Notes under the pieces: generated by a model
What the model was told of the DNA's origin: nothing
The model's input: the letters and a program-made list of their open reading frames with translations, nothing else
The model's database searches: none
Position numbers and translations under genes: made by a program
Assembly: GCA_009801085.1 (NCBI GenBank)
Contig: VNWV01000029.1
Location: 62,001 to 126,000, forward strand
DNA from: Lasiodiplodia sp. COLG20
Lineage: Eukaryota > Ascomycota > Dothideomycetes > Botryosphaeriales > Botryosphaeriaceae
Reading direction: 5' to 3'
Length of the DNA stretch: 64,000 bases
In this document: piece by piece, positions 10,989 to 21,381 of the stretch
Layout of the letters: every line of letters begins with the position of its first letter
Numbering within the stretch: position 1 is the first letter of the stretch

Positions 10989-12206
10989 TCAAAGAGTATC
11001 GTCTGCAACCCCCACAAGCGTGCCAGTCTTCATCACCTCGGCAAAGCCCTTAGGCGCGTCTTCGGCGTAGAAAAGGGATTCGCTCTTCCTGCTCCTTGTG
11101 ATAACATCAATGGCATACGGGAACATCTCCTTCTCGTACTCGGTAATGGCCTCGGTGGTAATACCATACTTTTGCAAGCTGAGTGCAAGGTAAACTGAGT
11201 CGCGCAATGCGCAGTTGGCTCCGTCCCCAACGAAGGGGGTGGTGACATGAGCTGCATCGCCAATCAGAGCAACACCTGGGACGGTTTCCCAGTTCAACGA
11301 CTCAGAGGGGAAGTAGTAAAGGTGCCAGGGCCAGAAGGGGCCCTCGGCCTTCTCAATGATCTCCTTGAACTCTGGGACAAGGGTGCCGAATTGGTCGTCC
11401 TGCAGAAGGAACTTCTTGACCGCTTGCTCATCCCTGAAGTCAACGAGCTTGCCAGCGAAGTCTTCGTCGCCCTCGAACCCCATATCCACCCTGTAATGGC
11501 CATCTCCTTGCGTTTGGTTGAACATGTGTTTGCCTTTACCCATGACGATCATGGGACCTTCTTTGGCCATGGATTTCATCTTCGGGTAGAAAGGGTTGGA
11601 CGGGTTAATCTTTCCCGAGAGGTAAACATGGCGCGTGAAGATAGGCTTCACTGGATGGACCTGGAAAGCTTTGCGTCAGCAGACAGTCGTTTTCATGGGG
11701 ATAGAAAATGCATACCAGATGCCGAATTTTGCTATTCACACCGTCGGCTCCAACCACCAGTTTAAACCCTGACCTTGTGCTCCCGTCGGCGAACTTCAGG
11801 ACAACTTGCCCGTCTGCGCCTCTCTCAGCACTTTCAACCGCGGTATCCCAGACGACTTTTCCTTTGGGATTGCGGTAAGGAGCGCCTGCCGCAGCTTGAA
11901 CCGATCGATCTCGGGTGCGTCGCGGCCCTCTCCCCACGCCGTCACTTGCTTGCCGTCAAAATCATACACCTCATGTATGGTAGCAGGTCCATCTCGGGAC
12001 ATTCGCTTGAATTCATCGTAAACGCCGGCTTCTCTCATGGCACGCTGTCCACTGCCCGGGTGGAGATCAAGACAGCCTCCGCGGGGAGGAACATGCTCGC
12101 TGCCGCGTTCGTAGACGATGTAGTTGCCGAGGCCCTTGCGCTCGAGAATGGCAGCTAGTGCAAGTCCGGATGGGCCGCCGCCAACGATTGCGATTTCGGG
12201 AGTCAT
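10989..12206 (-). pseudogene. FAD-dependent monooxygenase (TetX/salicylate-hydroxylase-like) with a 1-nt frameshift
   Basis: This is a group A flavoprotein monooxygenase that would hydroxylate an aromatic or cyclic substrate using FAD and NAD(P)H. Exons are 12206-11716 and 11660-10989. The N-terminal FAD fold is IAIVGGGPSGLALAAIL; the second FAD motif is GVALIGDAAHVTTPFVGDGANCALRD; FKLVVGADGVNSKIRHL is the central FMO motif. The first exon is 491 nt, one short of a whole number of codons. The frame changes at AIPK/GKVVWDTAV (+ strand about 11858-11864), where one G appears missing from a short G run. With that base the protein would be 387 residues. If the base is really absent, the product ends prematurely at about residue 136. 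A sequencing error is a real alternative because the rest is well conserved. It is divergent from the zinc-cluster regulator. Confidence 0.82.
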
Positions 12207-12370
12207 GATTTGGTATTGGGTTGGGAGATTTAAGTTGCAGAGGTAATAACCAGATGGTCGATAAAATGGACCAGTTGTTCAACCTGGATTTAATACACAT
12301 GGCTAGTCAAGGCCAACTACATGATGCATTGCGAGAGGTGCTCAGCGGGCGGACTTCGGGCCGCGAGGCT

Positions 12371-12400
12371 CTGCGGAAGGCTTGCGGAAGGCTTGCGGAT
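12371..12400. repeat. 11-bp tandem repeat (about 2.7 units)
   Basis: The unit TTGCGGAAGGC is repeated head to tail, each copy carrying a GCGGA word like those in the regulator promoter. It lies upstream of the FMO start in the shared promoter region. Confidence 0.65.
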
Positions 12401-12957
12401 GTAAAGTGTGCCCATCTTGCGGTATGCGGGTCGGCGCTTGGAGGCCGTTGCTGAACTCATGATCGTAATCTCGGCCTCGGCCGCTTTAACTAGGCGAAAA
12501 GGGGCACATGCAGAGACGGTATGAAAAATAGTGGTGTTTGAATGTATGAGATCTTGTATCGTGCATACACGTAAGCATAAAATTTGAGTACAAGATCCGG
12601 TAACTCTAAATTGGCGGATCTTCGTCAAGGATGCAGCGTATACTTGGTTTTTACCCCGACATGTCGACTATGCTTATAATTGCCTCAACTTCCAATTACA
12701 ATCTAATTATTGTAATACGGAAACTTATGCGCCTGTAATAATGGGTTGCCAGTGTATGTTGACACGTTCTTGGCCGCTGGCTTAATGCACCAATTAGGGG
12801 ATCGTTGTCGTTCTTTGCGGAGAGTGTTGTTCTCGAAATCACGCATCACGGAGTTCGGCATTCGCACTGTGCGGCTCGTACGAACCGGAGGATTATCGTT
12901 AGAATCCCCGAGTATATATAGGTCTCTGCGCCGTGGTTATTGCGGAGGCGGAGATAA

Positions 12958-12977
12958 GGCGGAGCGGCATTTCCGCC
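12958..12977. promoter_or_regulatory. Candidate zinc-cluster site GGCGGA-N8-TCCGCC
   Basis: An exact inverted repeat of GGCGGA lies between the TATA box and the ATG of the Zn2Cys6 gene. Everted or inverted CGG triplets are the usual targets of this regulator class. The same arms recur in the neighbouring hydrolase/MFS promoter (17057-17073), which suggests autoregulation and a small regulon. Confidence 0.45.
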
Positions 12978-13066
12978 GGCGTGTCGCTGCAAACAAGTTG
13001 CGGCGTTATTATTCAAGCTTATTTTGCGGCTTCTCCGCCGCTTTCACCTCCGCACCTACGCCTGCC

Positions 13067-15918
13067 ATGTCCGGCCCCCCGCACCCATCCGCCAAGCGAG
13101 CTCGAAGCGACGATGGCGATAATCTGCAGCACCCATCCGGTAGGAAAAAGGCAGTGCGCAAGCGTGCAGCGGTAGCTTGCGAGGAGTGCCGCATCCGCAA
13201 ACGGCGATGTGATGGCGCAGTCCCCGCGTGCGGTGGTTGTGCTCGACGCAAGTCAGAGTGCATCTACTCCGCCGACGTTGAGGCTAGAGTGTGGCACAGC
13301 AGGTAGGAATGCTCTCAGGATAGCGGTGTAATTCACTAATGATCATCACCAGTACCATCCAGTCATTGAGGAATCGTCTACAGGAGCTGGAGGCGGAGGA
13401 ATTGCCGCCACGGGAACCCCGCACGAACACAGTTTCGCTGTCCATTTGGGCGTCCGGGAGCATCAGCCCGTCCCCGGACTTAACAACCGCGCCAAATGCG
13501 GGAGTGAACAAGAGCCCGGGCCCGCCTGCGGAGGCCTCCGTCCGACCCCCATCCATTCCACCGGAAAAACCCCCGGACTCGGGCTTCGCTCCATCATCTT
13601 TCCGAGCGAGGAATGAACAGGATGCATCTCCGCTGCCCTATATCGAGCCACGCAGCTTCGAGAAGATGATGGAGCCGCTGATCGGCGAACAAGGTTACTC
13701 TACCAAAGCCTCCATTGGCTGGCCTGTGGGCCCTGCAAATTCCGTGCCTGGTGGCGGCCAAAACGCGAAACTGCGCTGCACGTGCGACCTCTCATTAGAT
13801 ACAGCAGACTGGTCTTTGCCTCTACGTCGGGCCTCAGACGCGTTAGTGGATGCCTACTTCTCCAGGTTCCATCGCATGTACCCTTTTCTTCACCAACCCA
13901 CATTCCGGCGCCAGTACGAGCGGCTGTGGACACTGGATTCAAGTGTTGCAGGCCAGCACATAATTTCCTGCTCGGGCCTTTGCCGGCAAAAGAGTAGAGG
14001 AAAGCTTTTCCCGGCCATGTTGCATGCTGTCTTCGCCCTGGCTAGTCTTACCATTGATCCCGGCTCACCCAGAGAGAGCGCTCGCCGAGCTGAGGCATTC
14101 TTCCGTCATGCTCAAGCGGTGGACCTCTTGAATGTGCCTGATGATGAGGTTGGAATCGAACTGGTTCAACTGGGACTGCTCATGGGCTTCTACCTACAAA
14201 GCACCGAGAGGTTCTCCAGATGCTGGAACATCACTTATCTGACCCTACGAATTGCTAAGAACATTGGATTGGAGCTTAGTATCAGCGATCCCCGCAGAAG
14301 GGACTTTTTTACGTGGCGTCCGACCCAATTGGATTGCGAAATGAGAAGTCGCGTATGGCATGGGTGTATTGTGTTGGAGAGGTATTTATCCTTCTCCGCA
14401 TCTCTTTGTCTCTCCCACCGGCGCCCATCTGGTTCAGACTTTCTCGGCCAGCGCCCCAATTACTCCCCTGGCAGGCGATGTGTCAGAGTCTATGCAGCTG
14501 CCCCGCATTACTTTGAAATAAAACTCTGACTGAGCTCAACAGGGAAGTAGCCATGTCTTTTGGGTGTCCCTCAATGGTCACAGCAAGTGATACAAAGAGC
14601 AAACTGCCTGAAGCGATCGATGATTCTCGATTGAGCAGCGAGCCGGGAAAGTGGAACTCCCAGCCAAAGGGTCATCCCAGCATGTTGGAAGCTTATATCC
14701 AATGTATCAAGCTTTACAACATCCTTGGGCGAGTATTAAACCGAGATGAGCCGCAAGGTTTGTCGTCTGCTAGAGACAGCAAAGCAATACTGTCGGAGGC
14801 TGCGACAAAGGTTCAAGCCATTTTGGAACTTGACGCATCGATCATGGAATGGCGGGATTCATTGCCTGACTATGTCTGTTATCATCCTGACTCTGCAAAA
14901 TGCAACCAAGCGGGGGGCATAGCTGCAGACGAGCTTCCAATTCCGTCCGCTGACCTCTTCGTCCAAGCGAAGAGGCTTTACCTAAGGTATTAGTGTATCC
15001 TAAGCTTGTGGAACTGAACTAAAGTGGTGTAGATTCCTACACATCCGTCTGCTTATTCTGCGTCCTGGCCTGGAGCTTCTTTTTAAGAGGCAGAGACGGG
15101 AAACAGCAAAGCCCCCCCAACGGCCACTTGAAGCAAAACTTGAAGATGTGCTGATCAGCAGCATTGCGGCACAGTGCGTCATCACTACTCAAAGCTTTAT
15201 TCAGTTCCTGGACTCTGAGATACGATCAAAACACCTCGTGGCTTGGTGGTACGATGTGAGCTGTAAGTGCTAACAACGCTAGCTTGCTGAGGATCATACT
15301 GACCGCATACGACGTGTAGACTTGCACAGCTGTGCGAGCACACTTTTGATGGCTCAGTTATGCACCTTTAGCGATAGCACCATCACGGATAAGTCTCTGT
15401 CAACCACCTGGGATCAATGCATGCAATGTCTTTCTGGATACACAGAGATGAGCATGATCGCCAGAAAGTCCCTACGTCTTCTTCGAGAGAGCGCAACCCG
15501 AATGCTCCCGGAAGATCATGTTCATTCAACAGAGTTGGAGAGCAACGGAGTGACCAGTCATCCCATCGACAGCAACCAGAAGGCGAATGAGCTGCATGGA
15601 AGAAAACGATATCAACAGATCCTCGCCAATGCTGAAATGCCACATCCGCAGATCACTCAGAGTCCAGAGAAGTTGGTTCAAACAGGAGAAGATTCGCAAG
15701 AAGATGCGTCGGGACAAACATGCGACATTCCGCCTTCCGCTGCCCGGGTCCAACAGGGGATGGATTGCACTCTAGAAGACTCCATTTCTTGGGATGGTCT
15801 CGCTGGCGGATTTTGGGCTTCTGATTCCGCGGAGGCTTCGTACTGGTTTTTGAACCCGTTCTTCTCCCAGCTGGACAACTTGCCACTTAACATTGACGGC
15901 ATGAATGTCATATCGTAG
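13067..15918 (+). CDS. Zn2Cys6 fungal-specific transcription factor
   Basis: This is a nuclear sequence-specific regulator. Exons 13067-13302, 13353-14381, 14543-14986, 15033-15262 and 15320-15918 sum to 2538 nt, 845 residues. The zinc cluster is canonical, CX2CX6CX6CX2CX6C, with Cys at 38, 41, 48, 55, 58 and 65, preceded by a basic stretch (GRKKAVRKRAA). A short coiled linker follows (TIQSLRNRLQELEAE). The fungal-specific middle homology region spans roughly residues 230-600, with YFSRFHRMYPFLHQPTF, RVWHGCIVLEREVAMSFGCPS across the second intron, and WWYDVSYLHSC across the last. The start was chosen as the first ATG ahead of the basic region; an upstream in-frame ATG at 12746 gives non-coding-looking sequence. 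The gene lies between the FMO and the hydrolase/transporter pair and is the obvious candidate for their control. Confidence 0.9.
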
Positions 15919-16060
15919 TTCACTTTCGATAATGATCTAGAATTGATAAAGCTAGTGCGATTGGCTCCGTCATCAACAACCTATCAACACAATCTAGACT
16001 TTGTTACATTTATGGGGTTTAGCTATCTGCCTGTCATTGCGCAAGACACCGTGTGCGTCT

Positions 16061-16855
16061 TTATTTGTCATGAAGCCACTGCCGAAACCACAAAACTGCC
16101 GCATTCTTTGCCCTCTCTAAGCCCTTCATCTCAGCGGGGTTTGTGGGATCGCCTCGCACGGCGAAACCATGCTCAAGCCCCGGAAAATGCTGGTAATCAT
16201 AGGCAATATCCAAGGTAGGAATGACTTTGTTGCAATGCGCTTTCAGCTCCGCTGTGAACACCATATCCACTTCCGGGGCCAGGATCTGGACTGGGACACC
16301 AACGCTTTCGATCTCCTGCTTCTCGAGGAAGGTTGGATGAGCGGTGGAAATGCAGTCGACCAGCTGGTTGCCCTTGGCTCCAAGACGGAAGACAGCCCAG
16401 CCGCCGAAGCAAAATCCGATTGCTCCAACACGATTGTACTGAGAGCGTAGGACTCTCGCACAGTCGAGGATCTCCGGTTCCCGTATAGCCTTGGAGTTGC
16501 GAGCCATGAAAGATGGAAGATCGATTTCGCCCCATCGACTCTGGTCCGAGATGATCTCGGCCGGAATGACTTCACTGCCGAAGCTGTATTGACAGTCAAG
16601 ATTAGCATATCTTTCCCTAAATGACCTGGAGTGGACTTACAAGTCGGGGACGTAGACGGTGGCATCAGCCTCCTTAGCGTAATGATCCGCCAGGATTCGT
16701 GTGTTTGAGAACGTCCATCCGAAAAGGTCGTGGATGATCATGATGGCCACACTCTGGTTTGACCCCGTGACATAGCAGTCACGCCCGCCAAGTTTGGCAT
16801 CTCGGCCTTTTGGTGTGGCATTCCATTGGAAGCCCTTAAGACAGCAATCACCCAT
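16061..16855 (-). CDS. Dienelactone hydrolase family protein
   Basis: This is a cytosolic alpha/beta hydrolase of the dienelactone hydrolase family, which opens lactones or esters, classically at the end of aromatic-ring degradation. Exons 16855-16641 and 16583-16061 give 738 nt, 245 residues, the usual family length. The Cys nucleophile elbow is AIGFCFGGWAVF, the acid is in PEVDMVF and the His in GLEHGFAVRG, the complete Cys-Asp-His triad. The N-terminus MGDCCLKGFQW is typical. It is convergent with the zinc-cluster gene (142 bp between stops) and divergent from the MFS transporter over 435 bp, so transporter and hydrolase probably share a promoter. Confidence 0.92.
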
Positions 16856-17290
16856 GTTGAAAATGCAAACTGCTGTCAGCTGAAGCCGGTAGGTGCTGAG
16901 TGCGGGGTGAACACGTAATGCTTGGAGGTGCACGAGAACGGGTCGGGGTGTTGAGAGCACATAAAGCGTCGGCCGTGGCCGTACTTTCGGACTTTTTCGG
17001 ACCCCGCCGGACAGCAGCACTGACGCGGATTAACAACCACGACGCGTCTTTGTCACGGCGGAAGCTATCCGCCTTAACTCCGCAATCAGATACCACAGTG
17101 CTTTTCGGGCCGAACGTGGCAGGCTTGGAAACAGTGACACCGTATGCCTAAGCTTTTGTTCATGTATTAACGCAGTGAGTTCTCGGGGGCATCAGTTGTC
17201 GAAGTTTGGTAGGAGAACAGCATCTGGTGAATTTAACTCAAATCAGCCTCTTTACGACGATTCGGCCCACCTCACCTATGGATCGAGACA
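16856..17290. promoter_or_regulatory. Bidirectional promoter between hydrolase and MFS transporter
   Basis: This divergent region contains the exact palindrome GGCGGA-N5-TCCGCC at 17057-17073, with further CGGA and CCGG words between 16970 and 17090. No gene lies inside. Confidence 0.55.
17057..17073. promoter_or_regulatory. Candidate zinc-cluster site GGCGGA-N5-TCCGCC
   Basis: An exact 6-bp inverted repeat with a 5-nt spacer (equivalently CGG-N7-CCG) lies near the middle of the hydrolase/MFS divergent promoter. The arms are identical to those in the promoter of the adjacent Zn2Cys6 gene. Confidence 0.5.
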
Positions 17291-18927
17291 ATGACTGTTT
17301 CACGTTCGGAAAGCTCACCTATGCCAACGGAAAGCCGACACTCATTTGATGAGGAGAAGCTGTCCGAAACAACACCACAAGAAACAGGGGAGCAAACAGG
17401 CTGGCATGGGCCACAGGACCCAAACAACCCGCAGAATTGGCCGCTTTCGAAGAGGTATGGCCATGTTGCTCTTGTCAGTATCCTCACGCTTTTGATGTAA
17501 GTTGAACGAGCTCCGAGGCAGCGACGGATGGTTCTAAATGCTGGGCTCTCAGGAACCTCTCGTCCACCATATATGCGCCTGGTGCCAAGCTACTCCGAAA
17601 TGACTTCGACATCCATAGCACCACGGTCAGCACGCTCACGACAAGCATCTACATGCTTGGCTTAGTCGGCGGTCCGGTCATCGTGGCCCCAATGTCCGAG
17701 ATGTTCGGTCGGCTCCCCATCTATCATGTCTGCAATGCAGTGTTCTTGGCCTTCACCATCGCCTGTGCGAAGAGCACCGACACCGGAATGTTCCTCGCGT
17801 TTAGACTCCTGGCTGGTGCGGCGGGCTCTGCTCCGCTCACCATTGGAGGAGGGACAATTGCAGACCTCATACCCAAGGAAAAACGGGGTGTAGCGATGGG
17901 AATGTTTGCCTTAGGGCCCACACTGGGCCCGAGTCTGGGACCCATCGTGGGTGGTTTCATTTCACAGTCAATCGGTTGGCGATGGACATTTTGGGTACTT
18001 GCGATTGCGGTAAGCATTTGTCACATCTCACCCTGGTGCCGTTTGGCTGGGATCTGACCAGTCACAGCACGGCACGGTTGCGTTGGTTGCCCTTGTGTAC
18101 ATGCGAGAAACCTTTGCCAAAGTCCTTCTGGAAAGGAAAGCCAAGAAACTTGCGGCGCCGGCAACAGTCAGGCCCGAGAAGAGCACAAATGCAAGGCAGT
18201 TGCTCCTCGCCTCATCCATTCGACCCCTTATGATGCTGATCTTCTCCCCAGCGGTCTTCTTAATATCACTGGCAGTTGCCTTTTCGTTTGGGCTATCTTT
18301 CCTACTTATAACTACTTTCTCCTCCGTCTTTCAAGACCAATATGGCTTTTCTCTGGGCATCTCTGGTCTCAGCTATCTTGGTATGGGGTCCGGAATGCTA
18401 GTCGCCGTAACTCTCTTCAGCTTCACCAGCGACAAGGTTCTCCGCTGGCATGTGGCGAAAGGCTTCGTTGAGCCCGAGAACCGCTTGGCAATGATGGCCG
18501 CATTCACGCCAGTCATGCCAATTGGATTCTTTTGGTACGGCTGGGCTGCTGATGCAAAGACACATTGGATCGTGCCCATTATCGGAGCCGCTTTTATTGG
18601 ATTCAGTAGTCTGTTTATCATGGTGAGTATGTGTCTTTGGGCGCAAAAAGAATGTTTCTGACCATCGTGACGTAGATGACGGCGCAGATCTATCTCGTAG
18701 ACGCCTTCGGCCCCGCACAAGCCGCCTCTGCACTTGCAGCGTTGACGATGCTGCGTTCAGTATTTGCTGCCTTTCTTCCCATGGCAGGGCCTCCTCTATA
18801 TGACGCACTCGGATTGGGATGGGGAAATGCGATACTGGGATTCCTGGCTCTAGCCTTCGTTCCTGTTCCAGTCCTCTTTTACAAATACGGGACGGCGTTG
18901 AGGCAGAAATTTCCCCCAAGATTCTAG
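17291..18927 (+). CDS. MFS transporter, DHA1 drug:H+ antiporter type
   Basis: This is a 12-TM plasma-membrane transporter, likely exporting a small organic molecule. Exons 17291-17496, 17553-18009, 18068-18622 and 18676-18927 sum to 1470 nt, 489 residues. A hydrophilic N-terminal 45 residues ends in the conserved DPNNPQNWPLSKR. Other marks are the first-helix NLSSTIYAPGA, motif A in GGPVIVAPMSEMFGRLPIY, motif C in LGPTLGPSLGPIVGGF, and WRWTFWVLAIA. It shares a promoter with the dienelactone hydrolase, so export or import of that enzyme's substrate or product is a reasonable guess. The substrate is not predictable from sequence. Confidence 0.93.
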
Positions 18928-20282
18928 AGAGCGCTCTGCATCTGAAAAGCTCAACCGACTCTCTTTGTACGCCGCAAAAAAATAGCAGTAGCCTATATAT
19001 GATCTGTAATTCTTTTAGTGGAATTATATAAACGTAATGATGAACTCTCGTTTACTCTAAACGAACAAGAAAATCAGCCTCAAAAAAAGAGAAGGAATAG
19101 AATACTTCGATGGAGAATATACTGTCTCTGATAATTTTTAATACACTGCACTGCTGGCAAACGCCAGAGACACGCTGTCACCAGGTAAATGATTTGCCAA
19201 AGCCGGGTGCCTTCACATAGGCAAGATGGATCTCAGAATGACCGAATCGTTGAACTCAAGCATCTATCCAGAAGGGGTTGCAGCAGCAGACTGTGACAGT
19301 TAACCCAGCAGGGAATCATCCAAGGTCAATGAAAATGTGCTCCCTTATATTGAGAGCTATACCATCGCCGAGGGACCTCGTTACATCCCTACCAATTGCG
19401 GCCGTAGGAAGATCCCCAATGCCATTCTTCATGATCTCGTCAAAATACTACTGCTAGCGACAGAGGGACATACCGTGGTGTTGTTGACGTTGCTGTCACC
19501 ATGTTTCATTTGGAATCTCCGTGTCTACCAGCTGGGGAACCTTGATTGCTGCTTCAGCGGTGCTGCAGCTTCGCTCGCGTCTGCCTTATGAAGATATGGC
19601 GACGTTTACATAATTCTCATTTTCATGTGCTGGAGTCCATTTCTCGATGATTCCTTGCAATACAGATACCGCTTTATGGGCAACTGGATACAGATGCCCC
19701 ATCTCGGTAATGGTAGAGATGCATTCTTCGAGAAGTAGACTATGATTCTGATCATGTCAAGTTGACAAAATGAATGGTGGCGGCAATGGAATTCCAATAG
19801 ACGGTATTCACCGGCACCTACTTGATGCTGTAGTACTGCTTGTATCATACGCAAGCTTTGTAATGTTGGTTCCAGCAATCATGCAGGTCTTTATGGAGTT
19901 TAGTGGCGCATCCCATTCCTTGAATAAGCCTGAAACGATTCTCAACACTGCGGGAATGGATGGTGGACAAGAATAAGGGTTATATAAAATTCTATGCTAT
20001 CTGGTTGGTTCATTGACGGTCTGGTGGACTGGCAGAGAAATGCTTATTGCAACGTCAGAACGCGAAGAGAAAGTAGGACATCCACTAGCCTAAAGAAGCT
20101 TGCTCGGAAGTGTTTGATACCATCTCTAGAGCTGTATCCGTAGAAAGACCTCCTAGTCAAGGACAAGTAGATGCGAACGTTGCCACGCCCAGAATTAGTC
20201 GAGTAAACGAAAGACAATGGGCTCCGGCTCAGGTGAGCCCTCCGCAGCAGCTCTAGCCCTTTGGCTGATTTCTACTTCGTCA
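18928..20282. other. Intergenic, no gene recognised
   Basis: About 1.35 kb downstream of the MFS gene. Short reading frames on both strands lack any recognisable motif. The part around 19000-19130 is AT-rich. Confidence 0.4.
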
Positions 20283-20975
20283 GCTGGTAGTATTCGCATT
20301 GACCTCATGGATTTGAAGACGGAATTGACCTTCGGAATACTGAAATAGGCTGGTGGACCCAAAACACTCATCATTCCCATTATCACATCCCAACAGGCCG
20401 CCTGCAGATACAGTAACCTCGTCCATGGCCGTGGGGAAGTTTTCCAATGTACTCCGTATATGGATTTGAGGCTGATATGTCTCTACTATTATTCTCGAAT
20501 TCGAAGCTGCTGTGGTGTGACAGAGGGGACCCTCGGAAGTTGCTGGGCTGGGCTTGAGAATTGTCTCTCTTGATGACTCTCTGCGTCCACCATCAATAAT
20601 AGTTTCACTATCATGTTCATAATCTTCTCATATCGAACCTGTGTCTCCGTTAGACTACCCCCTAACAAAGCTCTTCAAGACTGCAATATGGCACCGTAGC
20701 TCTTTGTTAAGCATCCGCTTCCGCCGGCTCCGCTTATATTTTGCATACTGCACACTGAAATCTTCGTTCCGGTGACGGTATGCTATATATGACACTGCCT
20801 TGATCAATGGGATTGCAGCTGTGAAATTACACTTCCGTTTATTATTTTTACACGGATCGCAGCCCGCGCTGGCTAGATATTCGGGTAGAGCTACAGAACA
20901 AGCTTTGCGACAGAATGCGAAACTAGCACAACTAGAGTGGCGACTCCGCAGCCCTGGGGAATCTTGATCTGCCAT
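20283..20975 (-). CDS. Doubtful small Cys-rich, basic protein; possible decayed zinc-cluster regulator
   Basis: From the ATG at 20975-20973 the frame encodes a Cys-rich stretch with CASFAFCRKAC, then GCDPCKNNKRKCNF, which looks like the first half of a Zn2Cys6 cluster. A very basic segment follows (YKRSRRKRMLNKELRC) and the frame closes at 20655. Another open stretch on the same strand, roughly 20638-20283, could be a downstream exon; it includes NFPTAMDEVTVSAGGLLGCD. A splice between them (branch TCTAAC, acceptor ACAG near 20639) is possible but the donor is unclear. The second half of a zinc cluster is missing, so this is either a relic or an unrelated Cys protein. I do not recognise the family. 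Confidence 0.28.
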
Positions 20976-21381
20976 GGTGATTGTTGATACCTCTCTGCGT
21001 GGGTTAAACGTTTGGTCGAACGGCCGGCTGTTGCAGCGAAGTGAGTGACTATTGTTCCACTTCCACGAAGGAATCTTATTTTCCCGTAAAACGGCAAATT
21101 CTCTAGCGAAATCAGTGTTCGGCATTGGAGCACTGCCATTGGCTCATGACTGCTTCTTGTGAGGCGCCACATCTTGGAATGCCCCGCCCTTCGGAAAAGC
21201 GGCAACACATTTTTCGTTTTCCATACTTCTGGCCAACACAACCCATGGTGTAAACTCCAATCCACCACTTCTGAATTTAAGCGGATGTTTCCAGTAGCGA
21301 AACTGATGAATAAGATGCCGTCAATGCAAAAAAAAAAAAAAAGAAAGGTAGAATTCAATGGGCTATTGATACTTGAACAAA
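20976..21381. other. Intergenic with a 15-nt A run
   Basis: This is the 3' flank of the O-methyltransferase and the upstream side of the doubtful small gene. It contains an uninterrupted A run at 21328-21342. No gene is seen. Confidence 0.4.

Larger units (their letters stand above)
12207..13066. promoter_or_regulatory. Divergent promoter between FMO and zinc-cluster regulator
   Basis: This 860-bp region has no gene. It contains a TATATATA box at 12913-12920, 147 bp before the regulator ATG. It also holds several GGCGGA words, a GGCGGA-N8-TCCGCC palindrome at 12958-12977, and a short tandem repeat at 12371-12400. GCGGA words are dense in 12935-13055. Confidence 0.55.

Noticed and set aside
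14382..14529. Continuous frame through the second intron of the zinc-cluster gene
   Set aside because: Splicing 14382-14542 restores the family motif CIVLEREVAMSFGCPS, whereas read-through yields unconserved sequence and a stop.
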